Shown here one piece after another: positions 1 to 7,162 of a DNA stretch of 9,349 nucleotides. The number at the start of each line of letters is the position of its first letter. Within the stretch, counting starts at the first letter, position 1. Where the stretch lies: contig JAUPKV010000477.1 of assembly GCA_030837265.1 (NCBI GenBank), positions 1 to 9,349 on the forward strand, in the 5' to 3' direction. The notes under the pieces are model-generated. The model did not search any database, was not told the origin of the DNA, and saw only the letters and a program-made list of their open reading frames with translations. This DNA is from Methanobacteriota archaeon. GTDB lineage: Archaea; Halobacteriota; Methanosarcinia; Methanosarcinales; Methanosarcinaceae. Position numbers and translations under genes: made by a program.

Positions 1-37
1 GCAGTTGAGTTCTCTGTTAGTCAGACAAAACACCCTA

Positions 38-79
38 GAATATAGGGGGGAACCTCCTTCCCCCCAACTCCTCATATTC
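38..79. terminator. Strong G/C hairpin downstream of the nitroreductase gene
   Basis: GGGGGGAA (45-52) pairs perfectly with TTCCCCCC (58-65) around a five-base loop CCTCC. An outer arm GAATAT (38-43) pairs with ATATTC (74-79) across a bulge. The hairpin lies about 150 nt past the stop of the minus-strand nitroreductase gene and may end that transcript or one entering from the left edge. Only a short T stretch follows on either strand, so the terminator role is an inference. The rest of 1-227 holds no convincing gene. Confidence 0.4.
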
Positions 80-227
80 TTAAAAATAAATTAAAAACTT
101 GAAAGTAAGAAGGATCTATAATTATTTGAATTAATTTAGCAAAAGTGTTTTTGTTCAGGTTCTGGAGCTCAAAGAAGTACGAGGATTTGAAGTAAGAGCT
201 TATCGAAAAAAATAACTTTAAATCATT

Positions 228-770
228 TTATTCTTCCCAACTTTGCCCGTACTTTTCGTCAAATACTATTTCTGAAAGAGCCTTACGCGTAGACGTCCTT
301 TCTTTTGGAGCCGGCTCCCCTATTGCAAGAGCTGCCATAAGCTCAAGTTTTGGAGGGCATTCCAGGATAGAATTGACCTTCTCTTTCTGGTTTAGGATTT
401 CCCCAAGCCAGACTCCGCCAAGGCCAAGTTCGCAGCAGGCAAGCAGCATGTTCTGGATTGCAGCCCCTATTGCTTCGATATCTTTTGTCCTGTGATAGGA
501 AGCTTCAGTGTCCAGAAAAGTAGTAATAAGCAGGGGAGCCCCTGCTACTATGCCTGTATAATGAGTGCATTCCGAGAGCTTACGAATAGTCTCCGGGTTC
601 CGGATAACAATAAATCGCCAGGGCTGGTTATTCAAACCTGAGGGGGCCCATCGTCCCGCGTTCAGGATTAAGTTAGTGTCTTCCTTGCTAACAGGTTTGT
701 CCGTAAACTCCCGGACGCTCCGCCTGTTAAGGATAGTATCGATGACCTTGCTTTCTCCTGCTACTGGCAT
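228..770 (-). CDS. Nitroreductase-family FMN flavoprotein
   Basis: This is a member of the nitroreductase family, FMN-dependent enzymes that reduce nitro compounds, quinones or flavins with NAD(P)H; the substrate cannot be told from sequence. Seen: the N-terminal FMN-binding motif NRRSVREF, then APSGLNNQPWRF, a central region with AIQNMLLACCELGLGGVWLG, and a C-terminal ALAIGEP segment, the usual order for the family. The protein is 180 residues from the ATG at 770, typical for a small single-domain member that works as a dimer. I chose this start because GAGGGGAG lies just upstream and because family members usually begin shortly before the VIDTILNRRS helix. Upstream in-frame starts (TTG 809, ATG 806, ATG 803) would give up to 193 residues and overlap the ilvC end, but have no ribosome binding site. 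The gene follows ilvC by 25 nt on the same strand and is probably co-transcribed. No membrane segment is seen, so it should be cytoplasmic. Confidence 0.88.
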   Translation of the reverse strand: MPVAGESKVIDTILNRRSVREFTDKPVSKEDTNLILNAGRWAPSGLNNQPWRFIVIRNPETIRKLSECTHYTGIVAGAPLLITTFLDTEASYHRTKDIEAIGAAIQNMLLACCELGLGGVWLGEILNQKEKVNSILECPPKLELMAALAIGEPAPKERTSTRKALSEIVFDEKYGQSWEE

Positions 771-795
771 TATCTCCCCTCGGGTGATTTCAAAA

Positions 796-1803
796 TCAGT
801 CATCATCAATCTTTTTGTTTAGCCAGGGGATGTTATTCCTGATTTGCTTTCCGACGATCTCAAGCTGGTGTTCCTTTTCCTTGCGTTCCATGGCTTTAAG
901 TACAGGATGGTTAACCATGCCTTCGAGGACGAATTCTTTGGCAAATTCCCCATTCTGAATTCTTTCGAGAGCTTCATACATAGCTTTGCGAGATTGTTCG
1001 TTGATTATCTTTGGCCCGACTGTCATGCCTCCATATTCTGCCGTATTGGAAACCGAGTGCCACATTCTCTCAAGCCCGCCTTCATAAATCAGGTCCACAA
1101 TCAGTTTGACCTCGTGGCAGGTCTCAAAGTAGGCCATCTCAGGCTGGTATCCTGCTTCGACAAGCACCTCAAAAGCTGTCTTAATAAGTGCCGACAACCC
1201 TCCACAGAGGTCCACCTGTTCTCCAAAAAGGTCGGTCTCGGTTTCCTCGCGGAAAGTAGTCTCATAAACACCTGCTCGAGTTGCACCTATACCTTTGGCA
1301 TATGAGAGGGCAAGTTCCCTGGCATTTCCCGTAGCGTTCTGGAAGACTGCAATCAATCCAGGCACCCCGATTCCTTCAGTGTACGTCCTCCTTACGATAT
1401 GCCCGGGACCTTTGGGGGCGACCATGAAAACATCAACATTTTTCGGGGGTACTATCTGGTTATAATGGATGTTAAAGCCGTGGGCAAAAACCAGGGCATT
1501 ACCAGCTTCCAGATTAGGCTCGATTTCGGAGTAATAGACTGAAGACTGCTTTTCGTCCGGGAGCAGAATCATTACAATGTCCGCAGCTTTTGCAGCCTCG
1601 GACACAGTCATTACCTTCAGGCCGTCACTCTCGGATTTTACCCAGCTTGGACTGCCTTTCCGGAGCCCGACAATAACATTGAGTCCTGAATCGTGAAGGT
1701 TCAGGGCATGAGCATGCCCCTGGCTTCCGTAACCCATTATAGCAATGGTTTTGTCTTTAAGTGCATCAAAAGTGACTTCATTGTCGTAAATTATCGTTGC
1801 CGT
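796..1803 (-). CDS. ilvC: Ketol-acid reductoisomerase (class I), apparent ACG start
   Basis: This enzyme converts 2-acetolactate and 2-aceto-2-hydroxybutyrate to the dihydroxy acids in valine, leucine and isoleucine synthesis, using NADPH and Mg2+. Seen: the Rossmann motif [13 protein letters not shown], the cofactor-loop segment [17 protein letters not shown], the metal/substrate motif [14 protein letters not shown], and the C-terminal knotted-domain segments YFETCHE and NTAEYGG. The first ATG (1737) lies directly before GYGSQG and would delete the first beta strand. The frame continues upstream for 22 more codons that read like a normal KARI N terminus (ACG, then [17 protein letters not shown], then TIAI), up to a TAA at 1816-1818. 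No ATG, GTG or TTG occurs in that stretch. GGAGG at 1811-1815 sits 7 nt before ACG 1801-1803, so ACG occupies the start position. That gives 335 residues, the normal class I length. No other disruption is seen. The usual partners ilvB and ilvN are not adjacent. Confidence 0.93.
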   Translation of the reverse strand, partial: TATIIYDNEVTFDALKDKTIAIMGYGSQGHAHALNLHDSGLNVIVGLRKGSPSWVKSESDGLKVMTVSEAAKAADIVMILLPDEKQSSVYYSEIEPNLEAGNALVFAHGFNIHYNQIVPPKNVDVFMVAPKGPGHIVRRTYTEGIGVPGLIAVFQNATGNARELALSYAKGIGATRAGVYETTFREETETDLFGEQVDLCGGLSALIKTAFEVLVEAGYQPEMAYFETCHEVKLIVDLIYEGGLERMWHSVSNTAEYGGMTVGPKIINEQSRKAMYEALERIQNGEFAKEFVLEGMVNHPVLKAMERKEKEHQLEIVGKQIRNNIPWLNKKIDDD

Positions 1804-1809
1804 GCTTGA

Positions 1810-1815
1810 TCCTCC
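1810..1815 (-). promoter_or_regulatory. Shine-Dalgarno site that places the ilvC start at an ACG codon
   Basis: The minus strand reads TAAGGAGGATCAAGC and then ACG. The GGAGG is a full match to the 16S rRNA 3' end, at ideal spacing (7 nt) to ACG 1803. It is 13 nt from the next ACG (1797) and over 70 nt from the first ATG (1737), so it cannot serve the ATG. Confidence 0.75.
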
Positions 1816-1840
1816 TTAAATGATTCTCCTATTAATTTAT

Positions 1841-1943
1841 TCAGTTTAAATGAGTTAGTTTTTTGAGCAGAATACTCCCGGTTATTTGGGTAAGTTTTCT
1901 GCAGAAATCCGTCAGTTTTCTGAAATTAAGTAATTTAAACTGA
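1841..1943. repeat. Dispersed inverted repeats upstream of ilvC
   Basis: TCAGTTTAAAT (1841-1851) is the exact reverse complement of ATTTAAACTGA (1933-1943). Between them lies the perfect palindrome TTTCTGCAGAAA (1896-1907). The 297-bp gap 1816-2112 contains no gene that I can see. As ilvC is cut off from ilvBN, its promoter should be here, and these elements are candidates for operator or leader structure. I could not pick a convincing TATA box. Confidence 0.35.
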
Positions 1944-2000
1944 TGTTTGAAAAAGTTGCTCTCTGCGGATAATTTGAATAAAATGCAGGTAATTTTCATG

Positions 2001-2027
2001 GCTGTTTTTGAGATAAAGAAAAACAGC
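2001..2027. terminator. Perfect 9-bp hairpin between protease remnant and ilvC
   Basis: GCTGTTTTT (2001-2009) pairs with AAAAACAGC (2019-2027) around a nine-base loop. It lies past the end of the minus-strand protease remnant and upstream of ilvC. It could separate the two units, but no clear T tract follows on the minus strand. Confidence 0.35.
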
Positions 2028-2112
2028 TTAGAACACCTTATTTTCTTCCAACTCTTTTAAGCTTTGCGGGCACTACATGTATTACTGTTAGAAAAATAAC
2101 AACTGTTCAGTA

Positions 2113-2874
2113 TCATTCAATCCTTAAGGATTGACTGGACACTAGCAGAATTCCGGATTTATTTGCTTCAGAACGTGCATTTTCCAAGGCAACATCATTA
2201 CCATTTGAACCCAGACTCATAGATATTATCCTAATATCATTTGTTGTATCTGTATCATTGTGGGTTTGAATTGCCCAGTCAATTGCTGCAGTCAAGTCGC
2301 TGGTATAGCCGCTTCCTTGACTATCGAGCATCTTATATGAATATAGTTTTGCTTCCGGGGCAACGCCAATAACACCTTTGATATTATCTACCGCATAGAT
2401 AATACCTGGGCAATGTGTCCCATGCCCGTTATCATCCATAGGGTCTTCATCATTGTTTACAAAATCATGTCCTCTTTTATAACTCAGGTTTAGGTCAGGA
2501 TGGTTATAATTAATTCCGGTATCTATTATTGCAACATTGATTCCATTCCCTTTGAAGCCATTTTTTATGTACCGTTGGAGCCCCAATTCTACTTATCCCT
2601 CAGGGTACAGTATGTCCCAGCGCCCTTACCTCATAGTCCGGTTCGATATATGCAATTTTGTCATTCTTCTTCAGATTTTCAATCGCCTGTTCGGGAAGGT
2701 CTGCAGCCACTGCAGGAATGTGTTTGTATCTGTGATTTATTTTTCCGTAAGGCTGTATAATCTAAGGATGAGCTTTATCCTTGAAGCTTATGATTACAGG
2801 TTTTGCTCCAACGGTGCTGATTATTAAACTGCTGACGAAAATTAGCGCAATAAAAATATTATCCTTAATCTCAT
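2113..2874 (-). pseudogene. Degraded secreted subtilisin-like serine protease (S8 family)
   Basis: The parts of a secreted subtilase can be read in order but not in one frame. From the ATG at 2874 the first codons are out of frame by one base with a signal peptide (KDNIFIALIFVSSLIIS, then TVGA). Next comes an inhibitor_I9-like propeptide (VIISFKDKAHP ... HRYKHIPAVAADLP ... AYIEPDYEV), interrupted by TAG at 2762-2764 and by TGA at 2600-2602 where Trp is expected (TVPWGISRIGAP). A further frameshift near 2580 leads into the S8 catalytic domain. The catalytic Asp is present in AIIDTGI and the catalytic His in NGHGTH, followed by unusual CPG where VAG is common. The frame ends after GILLVSS, before the oxyanion-hole Asn and the GTSMA Ser, so at least half of the catalytic domain is gone. 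The 3' break coincides with an 18-bp palindrome. The product would be inactive. Confidence 0.87.
2117..2134. repeat. 18-bp perfect palindrome at the protease truncation point
   Basis: TCAATCCTTAAGGATTGA is its own reverse complement. It begins about 10 nt after the place where homology to a subtilase stops (after LLV), so it may mark the end of an inserted or deleted element. No transposase or second copy is seen in the window. Confidence 0.6.
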
Positions 2875-2910
2875 AAAAGTTCAGTTATCCATATTTTTGC
2901 GAATTATTGG

Positions 2911-2924
2911 AAATGTATATAAGA
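2911..2924 (-). promoter_or_regulatory. TATA-like promoter of the protease remnant
   Basis: The minus strand reads TCTTATATACATTT, a good archaeal TATA box, centred about 43 nt before the ATG at 2874. Transcription would start near 2890, leaving a short leader. The rest of 2875-3192 is very AT-rich without a gene. Confidence 0.45.
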
Positions 2925-3192
2925 GTTTGAACATCTATTATTTTCTATTCTTCATAAAGTTATTTTCCGAAACTTCAGTACAAATTTATATTTATAAATG
3001 CAAACAATTTATGTGATACCATAATCCAATTTCTACGTTTTTGAGGTTATTATTTAAAAACACAGAGAATACAAAATTGTAATACTATTTTAATAATGTT
3101 AGTCTATTAAGATAAATATTTATAATAAGTATAACGTTATTATATTAAAATAAATGTTTTTATAAAATCTTTATAGTGGGGGAAGAAAAAGC

Positions 3193-3527
3193 GTGAAAAT
3201 TGGAGCCGTTAGTTTTGGAGAGGAAACTTTCACTCTCAATTCCAGTAAGCGTGTTGTAAACAGAGCTTTCAAACTGCGAGCAGAATGTCTTTGGAATAGT
3301 CGAAACATTCCAAAAAGTTGAGGTAATACAGTTACCAAATTCTTTAGGCACAGGGTCTCAAAATCAATATAAATGCTTCTTGAATACAAAAAATCCAGCT
3401 TATTTTAGTTTCCAGTTTATTTATATGATGTCCGAGGCCACAAACACAGCTTTGATGAGGAGGAGTACCTAACAGAAATAGAAAATTCCGATGTTAAGTC
3501 CTTCAACTGTGGATATCACTGTAGATA
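3193..3527 (+). pseudogene. Degraded DUF1699-like gene, spread over three frames
   Basis: Three frames must be joined to read one protein. Frame one, from GTG 3193: VKIGAVSFGEETFTLNS, then SKRVVNRAF. Frame two, from about 3269: SNCEQNVFGIVETF, then QKVEVIQLPNSL. Frame one again, from about 3346: RHRVSKSI, a TAA at 3370-3372 where Glu is expected, then MLLEYK. Frame three, from about 3390: KIQLI, later YDVRGHKHSFDEEEYL, ending at TAA 3525. This order resembles my memory of DUF1699, a conserved archaeal family of unknown function frequent in Methanosarcina (KIRVVSS start, LNPNE, FRPSNKD, VEVIQLP, VSKSI, DVWGHRKDINEY). That similarity is recalled, not searched. With at least three frameshifts and one stop, the gene is dead. 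It points toward the kinase gene. An 8-bp inverted repeat (3290-3297 with 3307-3314) lies inside it. Confidence 0.65.
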
Positions 3528-3576
3528 AAAGTTTGATTTCCACCATTGGGTCACCTGGGAATTTCATCACATAGAT

Positions 3577-5736
3577 GTGAAAAAAATGAAGATTTTAAAC
3601 AGAATGCTCTTATCATTTGTATTGATAGTATTGGTTTTCGGAATCATCATGACGCTTGCAGCATCTCTCGATTCGGAAAGGGAAATGAAAAACATAAATA
3701 TCCTTTACGAAGAACGAGGTATATCTATCGCAAAAACGATTGATGCTTCAATAACGAGCGATACTCAGTTACATAATGATTCGCAAACCATCGTGGATAG
3801 GTTGATGGCTTCCAGTATGAGTATGTCCATGATTAATATTCATGGGAAGGCGCCTGATGGGATTAAAATTCCCGGCTACTGGAGAGGCTACTGGACATTA
3901 GCAAGTAGCACCAGGTCAAATGTTCATTTGCCTTCAAATGCCGTTGATCTCGCGGCAATGGACACGAATAAATATATTCTCGCTTCCTACAATGAAAATG
4001 GAAAACCGATTATTCATGTTACATATCCCTTACACGACCAGAGTGGAAAGGCCATTGCAACCGCTGAAATAGAATTTGACATGAGTGCAATACAAAGTCA
4101 AATGCTCGTGAAAAAAACAAATAATATGCTGATCGCATTGTTCTTAACTCTTCTAGCGATTTTAGCAACGATTGTTAAGCATAAGGATAATCTTGACAAT
4201 TTGGAAAACCTGGTTAAAGAACGCACATCTAAGCTTGAAGCAGCTTTCAATTCATTGAAAGAGAGTGAAAAAAGTCTTACTGAAGCTCAGCATATGGCTT
4301 ATATAGGAAATTGGAATTGGGACATTCAAACTAATAAGCTGTACTGGTCTAATGAAATATATAGTATTTTTGGACTCAATCCAGATGAATTTGAAATAAC
4401 TTATGACTTATTTTTAACTCATGTGCATACAGATGACCGAGCCAATTTAACAAATTCCCTCAAAAATACCTTAAATGGTGAACCTTTAGACATTGATTTT
4501 AGAATCATCACTCCTGATGGGTCCGAGCGTGCAGTTCATGGAAAAGCTGAGGTTATTTTAGACGAGCGTAATATCCCCATTCAAATGAAAGGAACAGTTC
4601 AGGATATTACGGAGCGTAAAAAGTCTGAAGAAAAAATCAGGAACCTGGCGAATATAGTAGAATCGTCTAGTGATGCGATTATAACTATATCTCTTGAAGG
4701 TTTTGTTTCCAGCTGGAATAAAGGTGCAGAACAAGTTTATGGTTATTCAGCCGAAGAGATTTCGGGGAATTCCGTATCCATTTTAGCTCCACCCAGTTTA
4801 GGTGGTGAGACAAAAGAATTGGTTGAACGAATTAAGCAAGGAGAAAATATTAACAATTATGAGACATTGCGGCTAAGAAAGGATGGAAAGGTAATAGATG
4901 TCTCGTTAACTCTTTCTCCTGTTTATGATTTACATGGAAAGCTGACAGTGATTTCAGTAATTGGTAGAGATATTACAAAAAGAGTAGAGACAGAGAAAGC
5001 TTTAGCAGAGATTGAAATTGCCCGCAAACAGGAGATACATCACAGAATAAAGAATAATCTTCAGGTAATCTCATCCTTGCTTGACCTGCAGGCTGAGAAA
5101 TTCAAGAACTTAGAGCACATCAAGTATGTGGATGTTTTTGAAGCTTTCAGAGAAAGCCAGGACAGAGTCATTTCAATGGCCTTGATACACGAGGAATTAT
5201 ACAAAGGTGGAGGATGCGAAACTTTAAACCTTCCACCATATGTTGAAGAACTCTCCGAGAAGCTTCTCCAAACATATTGTATCGGAAGTAAAGAAATAAG
5301 CTTAAAGATGGATATGGTCGAAAACGCATTCTTCGATATGGATACTGCTGTCCCGCTGGGAATTATTATTAACGAACTCGTATCCAATTCCCTTAAACAT
5401 GCATTTCAAGGGAGAGACAGGGGAGAAATCCGGATAAAACTGCAACGAGAAGAAATTGGGTCATATCTTAAAAGTGTAGATGAAAAATTCAGGAGCACAA
5501 CTTTCGAGTTGACTATCTCAGACAACGGAGTTGGGATTCCCGAAAACCTTGACATCGAAGAGCTGGATAGTCTTGGGCTTCAGCTGGTTACTTCTTTAGT
5601 AGCCCAGTTAGATGGCAGACTTGAAATTAAAAGGAACAATGGGACAGAGTTCACTATATGGTTCACGGTAAAAGGAAAAAACTGCCCGGCTTCATTAACA
5701 GTTCCACAATTAATTTATGATGCTGAATCTGTATGA
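3577..5736 (+). CDS. Membrane sensor histidine kinase, two PAS domains, HisKA_2-type core
   Basis: This is a 719-residue membrane sensor kinase that should autophosphorylate on His and pass phosphate to a response regulator not present here. Domains in order: transmembrane helix about residues 10-30, an extracellular sensor of about 155 residues (with PGYWRGYW and a Cache-like PIIHVTYPL segment), second transmembrane helix 184-200, a coiled linker (LENLVKERTSKLEAAF), PAS 1 about 238-351 (GNWNWDIQTNKLYWS to DITERKK), and PAS 2 about 356-470 (SSDAIITISLEG to GRDITKR). The HisKA_2-type H box IHHRIKNNLQ follows (His488/His489), then an HATPase with N box INELVSNSLKHAF (Asn599, Asn604), G1 SDNGVGI (Asp649) and a short G2 SLGLQLV. 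The HisKA_2 family is distinct from the classic HisKA type of the second kinase here. Start: GTG 3577 or ATG 3586; neither has a strong ribosome binding site. No disruption is seen. The pstS-like gene follows after 45 nt and may share the transcript. Confidence 0.92.
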   Translation: MKKMKILNRMLLSFVLIVLVFGIIMTLAASLDSEREMKNINILYEERGISIAKTIDASITSDTQLHNDSQTIVDRLMASSMSMSMINIHGKAPDGIKIPGYWRGYWTLASSTRSNVHLPSNAVDLAAMDTNKYILASYNENGKPIIHVTYPLHDQSGKAIATAEIEFDMSAIQSQMLVKKTNNMLIALFLTLLAILATIVKHKDNLDNLENLVKERTSKLEAAFNSLKESEKSLTEAQHMAYIGNWNWDIQTNKLYWSNEIYSIFGLNPDEFEITYDLFLTHVHTDDRANLTNSLKNTLNGEPLDIDFRIITPDGSERAVHGKAEVILDERNIPIQMKGTVQDITERKKSEEKIRNLANIVESSSDAIITISLEGFVSSWNKGAEQVYGYSAEEISGNSVSILAPPSLGGETKELVERIKQGENINNYETLRLRKDGKVIDVSLTLSPVYDLHGKLTVISVIGRDITKRVETEKALAEIEIARKQEIHHRIKNNLQVISSLLDLQAEKFKNLEHIKYVDVFEAFRESQDRVISMALIHEELYKGGGCETLNLPPYVEELSEKLLQTYCIGSKEISLKMDMVENAFFDMDTAVPLGIIINELVSNSLKHAFQGRDRGEIRIKLQREEIGSYLKSVDEKFRSTTFELTISDNGVGIPENLDIEELDSLGLQLVTSLVAQLDGRLEIKRNNGTEFTIWFTVKGKNCPASLTVPQLIYDAESV

Positions 5737-5769
5737 TCCTTCAGGGATTTAAAATTTCATGTAAGTAAA

Positions 5770-5774
5770 GGGGG
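5770..5774 (+). promoter_or_regulatory. Ribosome binding site for the TTG-started pstS-like gene
   Basis: AAAGGGGG ends 7 nt before TTG 5782. No ATG or GTG in that frame lies near, and the signal peptide begins right after the TTG, so this site decides the start. Confidence 0.6.
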
Positions 5775-5781
5775 CTTATTA

Positions 5782-6699
5782 TTGGCAAATAAATTAGAAA
5801 TTTACACCGTCTTCATAATATTAGTAATTGGGTTTACGGTTCTGGGACTTGGATGTACTGGAAAAAACAATGGAGGCTTCCCTTCTGATGGGAATGAATC
5901 TCAGGAGGTTATTCCACAGGGTACTACGGCTGCTGATCTACAAAGTATTTACGTAAAAGGCTCAGACACAATAAAGCCCCTGGTAGAAGTTGAGGCAGAA
6001 GAATTTATGAAAAAAAATCCGGGAAAAACTATAATAGTCAAAGGGGGTGGCTCAAGTATCGGGATATCATCTCTCATTGACGGCACGGTAGACATTGCTG
6101 ATGCGTCCAGGGAGATGAACGAAAACGAAACTGCATCTGCACAAAAGAATAGAATCAATCCGATAGCGTATGTTATTGCCTATGACGGCATTACAGTGAT
6201 TGTAAATCCTTTAAACCCGGTATCTAACCTTAACTTCACACAAGTACGCGGTATTTACAACGGGAGCATAAGCAACTGGAAGGAAGTCGGTGGTCAGGAT
6301 ACCCCTATTGTAGTAAACTGCAGGGATAGCAATTCGGGAACTTACAAGGACTTTCAGACACTTGTTATGAGTGGTGATAATTATCGGGCTGACGCCCTTA
6401 CCCAGGCAGATACAGGGGCAATAGTTATTAATGTATCTCAGACCTCAAACTCAATAGGATACATTGGATTTTCGTACCTCGATAACAGCACTAAGGCCTT
6501 AAGCCTGGAAAAAGGGAACAGCCCTGTATCTCCAAGTTATGAGACCATCCGAAATGGTGCATACCCCCTCTCGAGGGCCCTTTACATGTATACCAATGGG
6601 GGAGCAAAAGGTCTCACAAAGGAATTCATTGACTTTATCCGGAGTGATCAAGGGCAGAATATTGCAACTGTTGCCGCATTCATCCCATTAAAGAAGTAA
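5782..6699 (+). CDS. PstS-like phosphate-binding lipoprotein, no adjacent transporter genes
   Basis: This 305-residue protein belongs to the PstS-like group of periplasmic binding proteins, which capture phosphate outside the membrane for the PstCAB transporter. Seen: an N-terminal hydrophobic segment ending in a lipobox (VLGLGC, Cys25), a Gly/Ser/Asn-rich linker, then the fold. Ligand-site segments match the family pattern: KGSDTIKP (about 59-66), KGGGSSIGISS (87-97), VDIADASR (103-110) and RDSNSGT (181-187), the last corresponding to the Arg-x-x-x-Ser-Gly-Thr phosphate loop. Start codon is TTG with a ribosome binding site 7 nt upstream. The frame is intact to TAA 6697-6699. No pstC, pstA, pstB or phoU lies here, so it either serves a transporter encoded elsewhere or works with the kinase gene 45 nt upstream as a ligand-presenting partner (inference). 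The ligand could be another oxyanion. A hairpin follows at 6721. Confidence 0.88.
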   Translation: MANKLEIYTVFIILVIGFTVLGLGCTGKNNGGFPSDGNESQEVIPQGTTAADLQSIYVKGSDTIKPLVEVEAEEFMKKNPGKTIIVKGGGSSIGISSLIDGTVDIADASREMNENETASAQKNRINPIAYVIAYDGITVIVNPLNPVSNLNFTQVRGIYNGSISNWKEVGGQDTPIVVNCRDSNSGTYKDFQTLVMSGDNYRADALTQADTGAIVINVSQTSNSIGYIGFSYLDNSTKALSLEKGNSPVSPSYETIRNGAYPLSRALYMYTNGGAKGLTKEFIDFIRSDQGQNIATVAAFIPLKK

Positions 6700-6720
6700 A
6701 ATTTGAAAAGAGGGTTGTTT

Positions 6721-6748
6721 GGTTCTGCGATGACTTTTTCACAGAACC
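6721..6748. terminator. Hairpin between convergent pstS-like gene and ilvN remnant
   Basis: GGTTCTG (6721-6727) pairs exactly with CAGAACC (6742-6748) around a 14-base loop that carries a T5 tract on the plus strand. It sits in the 55-bp gap between the stops of two convergent genes and so may terminate both directions. Confidence 0.5.
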
Positions 6749-6754
6749 TTTGGA

Positions 6755-7147
6755 TCAAACATACTTTGGGCCACGGACCATAGCAATTTTGCCTGTCCTG
6801 ACCGTCTCTTTGATACCAAACTGCCTCAGTAGTTTTGCGATTGCGTCAACCTTGCCTTCATCTCCTGTTACTTCAACTGTCATTGATTTGGGAGCAACGT
6901 CAATTATCCTTGCCCTGAAGATATCTGCAATCTGTATGATCTCGGCTCTATTGTCCTTATCTGCTGCTACTTTGATGAGGGCAAGTTCCCTCTCAACCGC
7001 ATCATCCCCTCCGAAATCCGAGACCTTAATGACGTCCACGAGTTTGTTCAGCTGCTTTGCGACCTGTTCAAGCACATGGTCGTCCCCATGCACGACAAGA
7101 GTAATCCTCGAGATCTCGGGATCCTCCGTAACCCCGACTGCCAGGCA
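6755..7147 (-). pseudogene. ilvN: 5'-truncated acetolactate synthase small subunit
   Basis: IlvN is the regulatory subunit that activates the catalytic IlvB and gives valine feedback. Seen: the second half of the N-terminal ACT domain ([20 protein letters not shown]), then [14 protein letters not shown], the conserved [10 protein letters not shown], and the C-terminal domain to [19 protein letters not shown] and TGA. Missing: about 35 N-terminal residues, including the usual start strand and the PGVLxRVxGLF helix. In the same frame a TGA lies at 7148-7150, directly before the homology begins. The only start left is GTG 7093, which would give 112 residues with half an ACT domain. No ilvB lies upstream; a zinc-ribbon remnant abuts instead. 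ilvC, the usual downstream neighbour, lies 5 kb away. I call it a remnant, although the C-terminal domain might still be translated. Confidence 0.85.
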
Positions 7148-7162
7148 TCATCTTTCGGTCCA

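Noticed and set aside
125..219. Plus-strand tail reading LELKEVRGFEVRAYRKK before a TAA
   Set aside because: Only about 28 codons are open, without start signal or recognised family, so it cannot be distinguished from chance.
844..1305. Plus-strand open frame of 153 residues
   Set aside because: It lies wholly antisense to the well-conserved ilvC gene and has no recognisable domain.
3290..3314. 8-bp hairpin TTTGGAAT/ATTCCAAA as a terminator
   Set aside because: It falls within the DUF1699-like remnant, where the same bases encode family-like residues, and no T tract follows.
3160..3389. Minus-strand frames of 63 and 72 residues
   Set aside because: They are antisense to the DUF1699-like remnant, whose plus-strand reading gives family-like motifs.
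3546..3743. Plus-strand 65-residue frame at the start of the first kinase
   Set aside because: It overlaps the kinase signal-anchor region in another frame, and only the kinase frame carries recognisable domains.
6755..7093. Intact 112-residue IlvN from a GTG start
   Set aside because: Clear IlvN sequence continues upstream of that GTG in the same frame ([12 protein letters not shown]), so the start is artificial and the gene is truncated.
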